Of a stretch of DNA of 64,000 bases, positions 1 through 12,740 are shown one piece after another. The stretch is from NCBI RefSeq assembly GCF_028372415.1, contig NC_092878.1, positions 25,239,403-25,303,402 of the forward strand, given 5' to 3'. Below the pieces are notes generated by a model. It made no database searches. It worked only from the letters and a program-made list of their open reading frames with translations, and was not told the origin of the DNA. A program made the position numbers and the translations under genes. Each line of letters opens with the position of its first letter. Position 1 is the first letter of the stretch. The DNA is from Notamacropus eugenii (taxonomy: Eukaryota > Chordata > Mammalia > Diprotodontia > Macropodidae).

Positions 1-122
1 AGGACAGAAGTTAAGTGACTTGCTCAGGGTGACACAGTTAGTAAGTGTCTGAGGCTAGATTGGAACTCAAATGTTTCTGACTCCAGGCCCAGTGCTGTAA
101 TCACTGTGCAACCTAGCTGATT
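1..122 (-). mobile_element. SINE fragment, cut by window edge
   Basis: Reads as the reverse of a marsupial tRNA-headed/MIR-type SINE: GTGACTTGCTCAGGGT, then the reversed head CACTGTGCAACCTAGCTG. Confidence 0.7.
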
Positions 123-1200
123 AATGACTATTTATTTGAATTACTATCCAATGAAATATGTTGAATAGATTTGAAATTTTCAGTAGAAAAATTTCTCACA
201 TTATAACCATGATGCCTAATATTTATTTAATACTTTTCATTCACAGTCCTCAATTCACAGACATCTCTCATTAATCCCTCAAACATGCCAGCAAACTAAG
301 TAGAAGTGTTCTCATTTCACAAATCTGTCCCTAAACAGTACTATGACTTTATCTTGGGTTAGCGATTCGAAAAGGTGGGGTACCCTTTCTTTCCTGGAGA
401 ATATATCTTCTAAGGAAAATTGACATATTTAAATTGGAAACTTAAAATAGGTGTTGTCCTGGTATTGAGAGTACATGAAGTAACTGGACGGATATTTGGC
501 ATTTGCCAAAGAATGAGTGGCTCAAAAGCTCATTTCTCAGAATTTGATTCCCAAGGACAGGAGGGACAAAATGTTTTCCAATGCCTGGATTGTCCTGAAT
601 TTACAAAATGCTGTGAAATCCTGGAGGGAGGTTTCCTTTTATTTGCTATTTTTGAAATTATAGAAACCACAGGGAAATCTTAACTATAACTTTGAAGTCA
701 TCTGCTACTGGCTTTATTTTTTTTGATAAGTCAAAGACTTACATGCAGAAGAAAGAAAAGCTTCAGATTTATGAGATTGTACCCACTCTTTCTGTGGTTT
801 ATCTGTTAACACAAGTACGTGATGTGTCTAGTGTTATTTTTCCATTCGAATGCATTCCTAACATCAAATCCAATTGCCTTTTGCCAGACCCACAATCTGG
901 CTAACCCTTAACATGTGGCCAATCCTGAATGATAAATCTGAAGAAATTCCCATGGTTTAAAGTACTGCCTTAAAAAGAAAATACTAAATAATTTTTTTAA
1001 AGAAGAAATTTTTTTAAAAAATAAAGTATTCCTTTGGTTGGAGCCTACTTCCATGAAAATTCCAGTTTGTATTCATAATATTTTAAAATACTTTTCTCTT
1101 TTGAATTCAGAAGGTTTAGGTTTTAAAGAATACACCTTCAAAACAAAAGGCCCAAAATGCAGACTTGACATATAGGGTACATATCATTTGATTAAAGAGG
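123..1200. other. Intergenic, nothing recognised
   Basis: AT-rich sequence with two short open frames (420-683, 692-904) that have no recognisable motif, repeat or splice context. I see no gene here. Confidence 0.5.
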
Positions 1201-1267
1201 TTTAGATCATAGATTTAGAACCAGAAGCATACTTGGAGGACATGGATCCAACCCCTCACTTGAAGAA

Positions 1268-1470
1268 TGTTTTTTCTAATAATATTTTATTTTTTTCCAA
1301 TTGCATTAAAAACAATTTTTGACATTTAAAAAAATTTTCAGTTCCAAACTCTCTCCCTTCGCTCTCCCCTCTCCCCTTCCTGAGATAGTAGGAAAAATGA
1401 TATAGGCTACACAAAAGAAATCTTGCAAAACATATTTCCATATTAGTCACGTTGTGAAAAAAACTCCAAC
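1268..1470 (-). mobile_element. L1 3' UTR fragment
   Basis: Reverse-strand marsupial L1 3' UTR: a CTCTCCCTTC-type pyrimidine stretch, then CCTGAGATAG and the CATATTTCCATATTAGTCAC segment that recurs in the other L1 copies of this window. Confidence 0.65.
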
Positions 1471-1521
1471 TCCTAACTCAAAGTCCAGCACTCTATCCAT
1501 TTCACCAATAGCTGCCTTGTT

Positions 1522-1569
1522 TTGGAGATACAGGGAACCTTAGAAGCCATTCAATCTAATCTCATTTTA
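1522..1569. mobile_element. Left half of an old SINE split by the L1
   Basis: The sequence GGGAACCTTAGAAGCCATTC continues, after the L1, at 4,029 with the GAGGGAGAACTGAGAAGT and GTGACTTGCCCAAGG part. Together they read as one MIR/core-SINE type repeat (1,522-1,569 plus 4,029-4,140). Confidence 0.7.
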
Positions 1570-4012
1570 TTTTTTGTTTTTTTTAATTATTTTGTTTTCA
1601 GTGTTCTACAATCACTTCCATATAACTAAGATTTCTTTCCCCCCCCTTCTTCCCTCCTCTCTCCCCCCTCCCTCCCTGAGATGGCATACAATTTTATATA
1701 GGTTCTACACTGACATTCCTATTAAATACATTTTCACCACAGTCATGTAGTGTATAAGAATTAAAATGAATGGGAGAAATCATATAACAAACCAAAATGT
1801 AACACAAAAGAAAATGATCTGCTACATTCTGCAATTGAATTCCATAGTTCTTTCTCTGGATGTGGAAGGCATTTTGTCTTAAAAGACCATTGGGAATTTT
1901 TTAAGTCCTTGCACTGCTATGAAGTTCTAAGTATACCAGAAAAAACTCTCACACACTGTGGGCGTTGCTGAGTACAAAGTTCTCCTGGTTCTCCTCCTCT
2001 CACTCATCACCAGTTCATATAAGTCTTTCCAGGCCTCTCTAAAGTCTTCCTGTTCATTGTTTCTTATAGCACAATAGTATTTCATTATATTCATATAGCA
2101 TAATTTATTCAGCCATTTCCCGATTGATGGACATTCCCTTGATTTCCAGTTTTGGGCCACCACAAAGAGGGCTGCTATAAATATTTTTGTACATGTGGGA
2201 CCCCTTCCCATTTTTATGATCTCTGGGGGATACAGTCCTAGAAGCAATATTGCTGGATCAAAGGGTATGCACATTTTTGTAGCCCTTTTGCTCTCCAGAA
2301 TGGTTGAATCATCTCATAGCTCCACCAACAATGAATTAGTGTTCCAACTCTCCCACATCTTCTCTAACATTTATCATCATCCTGTTTTGTCATGTTAGGC
2401 AAACTGATAGGTGTGATGTGGTACCTCACAGTTGTTTTGATTTGCATCTCTCTACTCAAAAGAGAGTTAGAGCATTTTTTCGTATGACTATAGATACCTC
2501 TGATTTCTTCCTCTGAAAACTGCCTGTTCATATCCTTTGACTATTTATCAGTTGGGGAATGACTTGTGTTTTTGTATATCTGACTCAGTTCTCTATATAT
2601 TTTAGAAATGAAGCCTTTATCACAGACACTAATTGCAAAAATTCTTTCCCAGTTTTCTGCTTCCCTCCTAATTTTGGTTGCATTGGGTTTGTGCAAAAAC
2701 TTTTCAATTTAATGTATTCAAAATTATCCATTTTGCATTTAATAGTGTTTTCTATCACTTGTTTAGTCAAAAACTCTTTCCTTTTCCATAAATCTGATAA
2801 ATACAGTATTCCTCACTCCACTAATTTGTTTATAATATCAGTCTTTATACTTAGATCATGTACCCATTTGGACTTTATTCTTGTGTATGGTGTCAGGCAT
2901 TGGTTTATGCCCATTTTCTGCCACACTGTTTTCCAGTTTTCCCAGCAATTTTTGTCAAACAGTAAGTTCTATTCCCAGAAGCTGGGGTCCTTGGGTTTAT
3001 CAAACAGTAGATTGCTATATTCATTGACTGCTGTGTCTTGGGTACCTAACCTATTCCACTGGTCTACCCTTCTGTTTCTTAGCCAGTACCAAGTGGTTTT
3101 GATAATTTCTGCTTTACAACACAATTTGAGATCTGGTAGAGCTAGGCCACCTTCCCTAGCATTTCTTTTCATTAGTTCCCTTGATATTCTGAACCTTTTG
3201 TTCTTCCAGATGAATTTTGATATTATTTTTTTCTAGCTCTACAAAATAATTATCTGATAGTTTGATTGGTGTGGCACTGAATAAGTAAACTAATTTAGGT
3301 AAAATTGTCATTTTTATTATATTGGCTCAGTCCACCCATGAGCAACTGATGTTTTTCCACTTACCTAGATGTAACTTTATTTGTGTGAAAAGTGTTTTGT
3401 AACTGTGTTCATATAGTCCCCGGGTTTCTTTTGGCAGGTAGTTTCCCAAATATTTTATGGTGTCTACCATAGTTTTAAATGGAATGTCTCTTTCTATCTC
3501 TTGCTGTTGGGCTTTGTTAGTAATATATAGAAATGCAGAAGATTTGTGTAGGTTTATCTTGTAACCTGCAACTTTGCCAAAGTTGTTCATTATTTCAAGT
3601 AGTTTTTTACTTGATTCTCTGGGATTCTCTAAGTATATCATCATATCATCTGCAAAGAGTGATAACTTAGTTTCTTCTTTGCCTATTCTAATTCCTTCAA
3701 TTTCTTTTTCTTCTTTTATTGCTACAGCTAACATTTCTAGTACCATGTTAAATATTAGTGGTGATAATGGACATCTTTATTTCATCCCTGATCTTATTGG
3801 AAATGCATCCAGCTTATCCCCACTGCATATAATGTTTGCTGAAGGTTTTAGGTAGATACTGCTTATTATTTTATGGAAAGTTCAATTTATTCCTGTGTTC
3901 TCCAGTGTTTTCAATAGGAATGGGTGTTGTATTTTGTCAAAAGCTCTTTCTGCATCTATTGGGTAATCATGTGGTTTCTGTTAGTTTTGTTGTTGTTGTG
4001 ATCAGTAATGTT
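1570..4012 (-). mobile_element. L1 LINE, 5'-truncated, with target site duplication
   Basis: The minus strand carries the second half of L1 ORF2. The reverse transcriptase FADD box (SLFADDMMIYL) is near 3,640-3,660; the C-terminal TWYWLRNRRVDQWNRLG segment is near 3,070-3,100; and the 3' end MKYYCAIRNNEQEDF is near 2,070-2,090. Frames are broken. A T-rich stretch at the left end is the poly(A) tail. The 16-base direct repeat ATCTAATCTCATTTTA flanks it at 1,554-1,569 and 4,013-4,028. Confidence 0.9.
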
Positions 4013-4254
4013 ATCTAATCTCATTTTAGAGAGGGAGAACTGAGAAGTATAATGTTTGAGTGACTTGCCCAAGGCCCCAGAGATAGCAAATGAAAAAGCT
4101 GGGATTTTAATCCAGATTTTCTGATTCCAAATCCTATACTTTTTTTATTGTACCATGCTATTAAACATCGATTTACTGAATCTCCAAAATAAGTAATAAT
4201 AACTAACTTATATGATGCCATAATGTTAACCAAGCAGTCAACACAAGTCACCTT

Positions 4255-4430
4255 AGGAGGGCATAATTAATCAGGAATAATGAAATTGGAATCAGAGGAC
4301 TTAGATTCAAGTCATGGCTCTTCCCCTTACTACATTTGGGATATTGGACAAATCATTTCCTCCTCTCTGAGTCTTAGTTTCCTTATCAGTAAAAGGAGAA
4401 AAAGAGGCTTCCAGCTTAAAATCTAGGATT
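4255..4430 (+). mobile_element. MIR/core-SINE type copy
   Basis: TTGGAATCAGAGGACTTAGA head, then the CCTCTCTGAGTCTTAGTTTC core and a GTAAAAGGAG tail. Confidence 0.7.
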
Positions 4431-4434
4431 CTAT

Positions 4435-4625
4435 GATCTCATCTGATCCACACAACAACCTTGTGAGGTTTGGGAATGATTATTTCCATTTTATAGATGA
4501 GGAAACTGAAGTTCTCAAGAGGCTGAATGACTTGAACATAGTCACATGATTAGTCACCTTGGCAATGGCAGAATTTGAATCCAAGACTTTCCTGACCCTG
4601 AGTTCAATAAGCTATTCACCATGCT
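4435..4625 (-). mobile_element. MIR-type SINE copy
   Basis: Reads TTTTATAGATGAGGAAACTG, later GCAGAATTTGAATCCAAG, the reverse of the MIR core. Confidence 0.7.
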
Positions 4626-4627
4626 AC

Positions 4628-4875
4628 CTAGGACAGCCAGATGGCATAGAGGATAGAGTGCTGGGCCTCGAGTCAGGAAAGACATGAATTCAAATCTAGA
4701 GTCAGAAGCTTGCTAGCTGTATGACTCTGGGCAGGGCATTCAATTTCTGTTTGCTTCAGTTTCTTCAACTGTAAAATGGGGATAATAATAGCACCTACCT
4801 CACAGAGTTGTTGTGAGGAACAGACCAGATAATATATATAAAGTACTTAGCACAGAGCCTTGCGTATAGTAGGCA
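4628..4875 (+). mobile_element. Marsupial SINE with MIR-like 3' end
   Basis: Head GACAGCCAGATGGCATAGAG, core CTGTAAAATGGGGATAATAA, tail AAAGTACTTAGCACAGAGCC. Confidence 0.75.
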
Positions 4876-4947
4876 TCAGCTTCATCACAATCTTTATTCC
4901 CTCTCTCTGCCTTTTTTCTTCTCCTTTATCATGCTTCCTCTACAGAA

Positions 4948-5260
4948 AGGGGCAGCTAGGTGGTGCAGTGGATAAAGCACCAGTTCAGGAGTCAAGAGGA
5001 CCTGAGTTCAAATCTCATCTCAGACACTTGACACTCACCAGCTATGTGACCTTGGGCAAGCCACTTAACCCTAATTGCCTCATCCTGGGTTATCTCTAGT
5101 CATTCTGATGAATGTCTGGTCACAGGACTCAGATGACTCTGGAGGAAAAGTGAGACTGGTGACCTGTACAGCCCTCTCTCACTCAAAACAAAGTCAAGTG
5201 CAAGTCATGTCATTATTTCTCTGATGGCATGGTCTTCTTCAGCAGTGAAGGATGAACAAA
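4948..5260 (+). mobile_element. tRNA-headed marsupial SINE with RTE 3' tail and 11-bp target duplication
   Basis: Head GGCAGCTAGGTGGTGCAGTG, then the GACCTTGGGCAAGCCACTTA box and an RTE-derived tail (CAAAGTCAAGTGCAAGTCAT, ending AAGGATGAACAAA). CCTCTACAGAA is repeated at 4,937-4,947 and 5,261-5,271. RTE machinery is the likely source of its mobility. Confidence 0.85.
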
Positions 5261-5274
5261 CCTCTACAGAATGA

Positions 5275-6640
5275 TTAAGACAAAATTTTAAAAACTTTTA
5301 CAAAATTGTCTTCTTTCAAGAACTACATGAATAGTCATCAATGCTAAAGTGCCAGCAGGCTAAAGAGGAAAACTAAGTGCAGAGCTAAAAAAAAGAAGAC
5401 ACATTAAGTTGATGCCCTAGCCATTGTTGCTGTTAGGAAGTTTTAAGCCAGTCGTCAAACAGGAACCCCAGCTTTCAGAGTATGGGTCATTGTGGAGAGG
5501 ACACCCTGATGGCCTCTCTCCTCTGGATATTGAGTGTGGCATACCTGTGCGTGGGACTGGGAGTGAATTGTGCCATGTCATGTACTGTAACTTTGCTGGA
5601 CACCTGTGTTGGAGTGGGGGTTGGTATGTGTGAGCAGTAGGTTAGGGGGGAAAAGAACATCTTCCCCAGGAGGACTGATCTGTGAGGACACAGGGATGAA
5701 GGTTCATCTTAGGTTAGATCTCTGTTTAAGCAGGCTAAGTCTCTGTTGTGTCCCCTTATGAGTGTATTTGAAAGCACTCTAGACATTACCTCTCCACCAG
5801 CAGAGTAATCAACCTCCCTTTCCATTAATTACCAGCTACCCACGTAGCTGAGCAAAGAGTGTATGTGACTAGCTCAAGCCATTATAAAATGATGCTGGTT
5901 TTGATAAAGAAATTGCAAGAGATAAACTGTCTTTTGCCAACATCTTATGCTGTTGCCTCCAGAGTGCTATTCAACCAACTCTTTACTGACCCCCATGTCT
6001 TTCAGTTGCTGCTGTGATCCCCGTTTCACAACTCCTGTCTAGTCTTCTGAACCTGATGGCTTCCCCTTGGCACTGAGTTTGGGTTACTTTCTCAGCCTAG
6101 ACAACATTGCTTTCCCCCATGTGAGCTCTCTTCTTTGTATTCTTGACCTTTAATTACCTACTCATACAGCCTCCATCCCCATAAAGAATGAGACATGACT
6201 CCTTCATGCTTTGGAAAAGGTAATATAATTACTCACAAGAGTGGTTTTACCTCCTCCCCTCACCTTTACAATTCCTTTCAGCCTCCCTAATTACCATGCT
6301 ACCATGAAGACTGGTATTAAAAAAAAACCCTCATAGAATGCTCAAATTTTAGTAAAACATAATTCAATGCCTAAATTTTTAATTTTGATCAAATTAATTT
6401 TAATACATTGCTTACTTGAAAATATCACTTCATCTCTCTGGGCCTCAGTTTTTTCATGTATAGAAGGGGAATTTTATGAAAATTAGGGTTATTTCTAACT
6501 AACTAATCTAAATTTCAGGGGTGTACTTGTACATTTTTTATTTAATTTAAAAATATTATTAAATAACATCTTCCAGGAAATTCCAACTATCCAAAGTGCA
6601 AACAATGGTGGTGTAGGCTGCTACATGACAACACTTCTGT
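5275..6640. other. Intergenic, unclassified
   Basis: No repeat family or gene recognised. The part 5,400-5,800 is more GC-rich than its surroundings and could be an old, unclassified interspersed element. The 69-codon frame in it has no motif. Confidence 0.4.
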
Positions 6641-6654
6641 GTACTTCTAGATTA

Positions 6655-6805
6655 GGGTTCTTAACCTGGAGTCTATGAATTTTTTAATATATAATTTCCT
6701 ATCTGTAGTTCAATAGAATTGGTTTCCTTTGTATCCTCTGTATTTTATGCATTCAAAAATATGATTTTAAGAAAGGGTCCATAGGCTTCACCGAACCAAA
6801 AATGG
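6655..6805 (+). repeat. Unclassified interspersed repeat
   Basis: Begins GGGTTCTTAACCTGGAGTCT and ends GGTCCATAGGCTTCACC, a phrase pair known from mammalian dispersed repeats. Family not assigned. Confidence 0.45.
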
Positions 6806-6934
6806 GAAACATGACACAAAAAAGGACATTTTCATTTATATTTCAATACAGTAGGAAAAGGTAAGGGAAAAAGAAAGTACACCTGAATTTACACTGTAAA
6901 AGCAAGTGATACCTAGAATAGCCTACCCAGATAA

Positions 6935-7110
6935 CCTCTAATCTTCAGCATGGAATATGAATAAGACACTGAAGTTGGAGTCAGGAAGACATGAATTCAA
7001 ATAGAGTAATGAAACTAGTTAAATGATCCTGGACAAATAACTTAAACTCTTTGTGCTTCAATTTCCTCATCTATAAAATCAGGAAATTGGATGATCTCCA
7101 AGGGACCCTC
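6935..7110 (+). mobile_element. MIR-type SINE copy
   Basis: TTGGAGTCAGGAAGACATGA, then TTCAATTTCCTCATCTATAA. Confidence 0.65.
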
Positions 7111-7779
7111 TACCCACAAATTTTCTTCATCATACTTTTTTCTGTCACGTTTGTCTGACTGAGAGTGGAAGCCTGCTTCCTTTTAATTGTTTACAATTTT
7201 GCTAAAGAATATAAGGAGTGCTGATACATCTCCTGAGTGGTGAGCAGATGATCCTTCAGTCTAGGAGAGCGCTCCATCTGTAACTCAGCCTTGCCCAGAC
7301 CTGCTCAATATTCCTTCCTTAGCCAGGCAAGGAAAGGCAAGTTGGTAGAAACTATGTTTTCTTGCACAATATTATCTAAGGCTATTTACTACATGCCATC
7401 CAGCCAGATCTGTGGTTAGGGTATTTTTTTCTGTGTCTCTTTGGTTTGCTTGCCTTTTTAAATTCTTTTTAACTTATTCTGCTACAGAGAAACGCATGTT
7501 GATTTTGGAGCCTATAAAACCATGTTTTCTGAATTAGATATATTTTGACAGAGAATCCAAATGAAATTCTCCCATGGGTTTAATATAGTATAACTGTTCT
7601 CTAGCCCCCTTTTCGTCAAAATTGAGTGTTTTTCTGAGTGGATTAGTATTAGGGTAAGTAGTGGAGTTAAGCAGAGGACCCCAAGTCCAGAAGAAAAGAG
7701 ATCCATCCTAATACATGTTGTCCCTATTGCCAACTCCTGCCTTTTCCAACAAAGTAGGTCCCATGCATATGCCAAAAAT

Positions 7780-8060
7780 CACATACAGTTCCTTGAATGA
7801 TGTGACAGCCAAGAATCATGAGAAGACTTGAATAAGCTGATGCAGAGTGAAGTAAGCAGAACCAAGAGAACTATTTGTATTAAAACAATGTTATTTAAGA
7901 ACTCTGATCAGTGCAACGTCCTGAAATCTTTAGTGTAGCACATATAGTTGTTCATTGTATTCAGAAAAAGAGAACATAGATTGAAATCTATTCACATCAA
8001 AGTATAGTCAATGATTAGAAGCCAAGTGCCAAAGAATGATAGTAGATTGTTTACTTAATA
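7780..8060 (+). mobile_element. L1 3'-end fragment
   Basis: The text AAGCTGATGCAGAGTGAAGT followed by AAGCAGAACCAAGAGAAC is the marsupial L1 ORF2 end, seen in reverse in the L1 copies at 1,570 and 19,836. Confidence 0.6.
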
Positions 8061-8829
8061 ATAGAGGCTTTAGATAGTAGGTCTATACTGAGCCCACTCA
8101 ATTTTGTTTTCTAGAACCATCCCTGTTTATCTTCAACTAGGTATGAATACATAGAAGTCCTAAGTGGAGGTATTTTTATTGTGTGCAAAATATCCCAGAT
8201 GGGTCAAATCCCTCCAGAATTCTAAAGCTGCTCTGGATCGTCCAGGTCCAGAGACTTTTAGGACAGGAAAGGACTTCAGAAGTCCAAATCATGGATTTCC
8301 TCTACAAGAGGCTATAGTGGTGACACCTGTGCATATAAAGGATGAATTCAGTAGAAGCTAAGGTATCTTTGAACTCTGTGATCCTATGATTCCCCTAAAA
8401 TGGCAATCCATCTTTCACACAAAAACCTACAATGACAAGAAATCCATTATTTCCAGGACAATCCATTTTATTGCTTGGCAGCTCTAACAATTGGGAGGGT
8501 TTTTCTTTTCCTGTAAAGCCAAAATCTTTCTCTCTACAACTTCCATACCACATTCCTAGGTCTACTCTCTGGGACTAAATAAAACAGATCCTTCTTGTAT
8601 ATATTCCCCTTTCAAATAGGTTAAGACAACTATGGGTTGAGAAAAGCTCCCACTATATTTTCTCTCTTAAGGCTAAATATCCCTAGTTCTTTCAACAGAT
8701 CACCATCTAGAGTGCTTTCCTAGCCTCTCATGGTCTTGAATAACTGCTGGAGGCATCCCAACTTGTCAGTTGCCATGCTAAAATGTGGCATTCAAAATCT
8801 AAGCAACCTAAATTCAGAAAGAGAAATTA

Positions 8830-9520
8830 AACAAATCATTAATAAACTCCCAAAGGAAAATAAAATAACCTCCCATTTGAGATAGATTTACAAGTATAAT
8901 CTATCAAATGTTTAAAGAATTAACATTCTTTATGCTGTATAAATTGTTCTCAAAAATAAGGACTAAAGATATTTTGATGATCTTCTCTATGAAAAAAAAT
9001 TATTCTGATATCAATACAGGGAAGGAAATATAGCAGAGAAATAGACAAATATTGTCAATACCAAATAAATATATTTATATTAAACTATACATATAAATAC
9101 ATATGCATATATAGACACACATATAAATATATATATATATGATAGGTAGATAGACAGATAGTATATATCTGAAAAATTTCTATAGGACCAAATTGGATTT
9201 ATACCAGAAATGCAAGGATGGTTCAATATTTTTAAAATTAAATTAACAGCATATTAATCTTTTTATAAACAAAAAATAAATATCTAAAGGAGAATCATTA
9301 ACCCAAAAGGGGCTAGAGTTAATCATAAAAGACAAAAATGGATCATTTCAATTACATGAAATTAAAAAACTTTATTATGAACAGCAATGTAACTATGCTG
9401 ACTAAAAAAAATTCCCTTACATCATAGCACTCAGATAAGCATTCAATATCCAAAATAGCAATGGAACTAATATAAATGTGTCTTAAGACAGAGATAAAAG
9501 AAATTGCTAGAGAATGGTCT
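8830..9520 (+). mobile_element. Degenerate L1 ORF2 fragment
   Basis: One frame near 9,190 reads GLIPEMQGWFNIF, the L1 GFIPGMQGWFNI motif. Frames are otherwise broken and AT-rich; an old copy. Confidence 0.6.
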
Positions 9521-9924
9521 TAGTGTTCCCATCCCCAAGTCCACTCTACCCACTTCTTCCCTCACTTACAAGCAGATGAACAAAAAATCATCACCATAAT
9601 TAAGCAAAAAACATATATATATTTGATAGGTTTTCATTAGTTCCCCACCAGGAGTCTTCATCCAAGTCCTAGAACATTGCCAACTACCTAGTATAAAGAG
9701 ATGCCTCCTAAGACTTCTTGTAGGACTTCTCCCAGGCCAGCCCACATGATCCCTTTAAGAGAAATCATCCAAGTCCCCTCTCCTCCACCTCCCTCTGTTC
9801 ATCTGAAGGGTAAAGTCCCTACTCACCACATATTTTTTTCTTTAGAACACACTTCCAACATCCCCACTGAGTTGCACTTAATAGAAGGCTGCAATCAGTA
9901 CTGTAAGCTGTATTGGTCAAATGC

Positions 9925-9927
<3 letters not shown>

Positions 9928-9998
<71 letters not shown>

Positions 9999-10206
9999 CA
10001 TATATATGTATATATATATTCTCTCTATCTCTCTCTCTTTCTCTCTCTCTCTATATATTCTCTCTTTCTATATATATCTCTTTCTCACTCTCTTTCTCTC
10101 TCTCTCTTTCTCGCTCTCTCTTTCTCTCTCTCCCTCCCTCCCTCTCCCTCTCTCTCCCTCCTTTCCTCCTCTCCCTTTCCCTCTGTCTCTCTTCCACTCT
10201 CTCTCA
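9928..10206. repeat. (CT)n microsatellite with impure flank
   Basis: About 65 bases of pure CT are followed by interrupted CT, TA and CCCT runs. Serine/leucine-rich open frames over it are artefacts of the repeat. Confidence 0.95.
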
Positions 10207-10224
10207 AACAAGCCCTAAGCCACA

Positions 10225-10800
10225 GACAACCTGTGGCCCAGAAACATTATCTAATGGGCAAATGGTTATACGACATAAATGAAAGTTTCTCAAGAGAATT
10301 ATAAACTATTAATCAGAATATGAAAGACTATTCCAAATCACCCACCATAAGAGAAATAAACAATAAAACAACTCTGAGGTTAAAGTTAACACTCAGCAGA
10401 TTGAAGACTTTAAGAAAGTGGTACATTGTTGATAGCACTAGAAGAATAGTCTATCCAATCTAGAAAGAAATTGGAGAATATGTTACTAAAGTGACTAAAA
10501 AATGCTTTCCCTTTCATTCAGTGGTACTACTGCTAGGCATATACCCCAACTGTCCCTAAAGTCAGTTACAGAAAGTACAGTTACAGTTATAGAAAGAAAA
10601 GTCCCCATATACATACAAATATTTTTGCAGCACTTTTTTGTAAGACCAAAGAACTGGAGGAAAAGGAGATGCTCATAATTTGAATGATGGCCAAACAGAT
10701 TCTGGTACATTAGTGTAATGGAATATTACTATAAGAAATGCTCCATAAGAAGTAATGAATGGCATACAACATAAATTTTGAGTATATCTATAATGGGTAG
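10225..10800 (+). mobile_element. Degenerate L1 3' fragment
   Basis: AAAACAACTCTGAGGTTAAA, then ACTACTGCTAGGCATATACC match the marsupial L1 ORF2 3' region on the + strand. Confidence 0.6.
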
Positions 10801-11299
10801 CATGAATATATTTGCCAAGAGTCTTGAAAATCTAATTATAAAATAGCTTTAAACTAAAAAGGATAAGAAAGGGAGGAGAGTGTTTTCATTTATTCCTTAA
10901 ATTAGATACTTAAAGAGTAGTCGCAAAGAAGGAAAAAAAGTACACCAGAGATACCCAGCAGACGAAGGAGACGAACCCAAGAAAAGAGTCAGTATTAAAA
11001 CTCATGGCTTCAAATGTCTATACACAAATGACCAAAGATTGGGCCAGAAGCATGAGTAACTAGGAGAGCTAATGTATGAAAGGCAATGTAACCTCATTGG
11101 TATAACTGTGATTTGGTGGGATGAGATTCAGTAATCCCCACAACTGGACTGAAGCTCTCTATTTTGGGTAGGTATAATTCATTAAAGAGAAATCAGATAG
11201 GTAAAAGGAACTGGAGGCAGTGGTACACTAGCTCAACCTAGCTTCCAAATGTCATTTAAAAAATTAATCTATAGATTTAAATTGCCAATCAACTTACCA

Positions 11300-11420
11300 A
11301 GGGGACACTTTGGCAGGGGTGAGGAATCTGAGACCTCACAGCTGCATGTGACCCTCTAAGTCTTCACATGCAGCCCTTTGATTGAGTCCAAGTTTTACTT
11401 TAGAGCATTATATAAGATAA
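11300..11420. mobile_element. Fragment of the palindromic repeat family
   Basis: GCATGTGACCCTCTAAGTCT and ATGCAGCCCTTTGATTGAGT match the inner arm of the long palindrome at 56,431-56,867. Confidence 0.55.
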
Positions 11421-11859
11421 TAACAAAAGTCGTATGAAATTTTTAAAAGGTCAGGAATATTAAGGGAAATAAGTAAAAAGTAGAAATGAAGATTGGGAGT
11501 CACCAGATCCCAAATTATATCAGAAAGCAATAATTTTGACATTGTCTATTAGATTTAGAAAAATAGAAATGTAGATGTGGTGAATACGTTAAGTAAGCAA
11601 GACCTGAAAGTAAATACATTTAGCTATCTAGTGTTCATATTACTTTGTGAGCCATTATTTTTTTTTAACAAGAATTACTGAGAAAACAGGAAAATATTTT
11701 GGCAGAAAGTAGATGTGAACAAGCATTTGCACCACAATGTGCCACAATAAACAATACACAATATACCACAATGGATATTGTTTCCAAATGAAAATTCATC
11801 TAAATTTCAAAAGGCACACCACAAAAAATTAGAGAAGAATTGGAGCTTACAATAATTTA

Positions 11860-12740
11860 CATGTATGGATAGGAAAAGAATATGAAAAAGATTATAAGAA
11901 TATAGATATTCTAAAAGACAACATAGACAATTTTGATAATATTAACTTAAAAGTTAAGATAATATTAAAGTTAAGCTAAAAGTCTTTATACAAACAAAAT
12001 CAAAATTCAAGAAATAAAACAAATAAGTGAAACAAAAATACAGACTTGGAAAAAAATCTTGTATTAAATACTTGTCAAAAATCCAACATCAAAAATTAAT
12101 ACACACTATACCATAATGAGCATGTGGTCAAAGGATATTTACAGGTTTTGAAAGAAGAATGCACACTATAAGCAGTCACACAAAAAAATTAAATCTTTGA
12201 CCGAAGAAAGGAAAATTAAAGCAACTTTGAGACATTCCATAACCACCAAATTCACAAACATGGAAAAATTCACTGTTGGCTAGGATGTCGGAAGACAGGA
12301 ATGTTAATTCACTGTTGGTAGAGCTGTGAATTGGTCCAATCATTCTGGAAAACAATTTAGAATTATGAATGGAAATTAATACATTTTTTCATGCTCTTTT
12401 ACCCAAAAATCCTATTTGAGGATTTATAACTCAAAGAGGTTACTGACCACAAGAAAGGATCTTTATGTGAAAAAAAAAAAATTCAGTTAGCACTATGTAT
12501 GATTTTAAAAACTAACAGTAAAATATATGATTAATTCATTGAGAATGGCTGAACTATGGTAAAGCAATATACTGAAATATTACTGCACTATAAATAATGA
12601 TGAATATGAAGAATTCAGAGAGATTTGGGAAGAATTATATCAAGGAATACAGAGGCTGAAGAATAATACACATAAAGTTTGCAATGATGTAAATAAAGAC
12701 AATGTCAAAAGAAAGAGAATTCAGGTTAAATAAAATAATG
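11860..12740 (+). mobile_element. Degenerate L1 3' fragment
   Basis: GCTGTGAATTGGTCCAATCA and TTCTGGAAAACAATTTAGAA, then an IRNN-type end region. Strongly decayed. Confidence 0.55.

Noticed and set aside
3327-3746. 139-codon frame with FADD motif as a gene
   Set aside because: It is part of L1 ORF2, within an element flanked by a target site duplication.
4948-5060. tRNA-like segments as possible tRNA genes
   Set aside because: They are the tRNA-derived heads of SINEs, followed by SINE bodies and tails; no full cloverleaf was seen.
5400-5800. Possible old LTR element
   Set aside because: GC-rich and unlike its surroundings, but no paired ends, polyadenylation signal layout or known family phrase was found.
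9701-10304. Long Ser/Leu-rich open frames on the + strand
   Set aside because: They are translations of the (CT)n microsatellite in each frame; no start context, domain or splice evidence.
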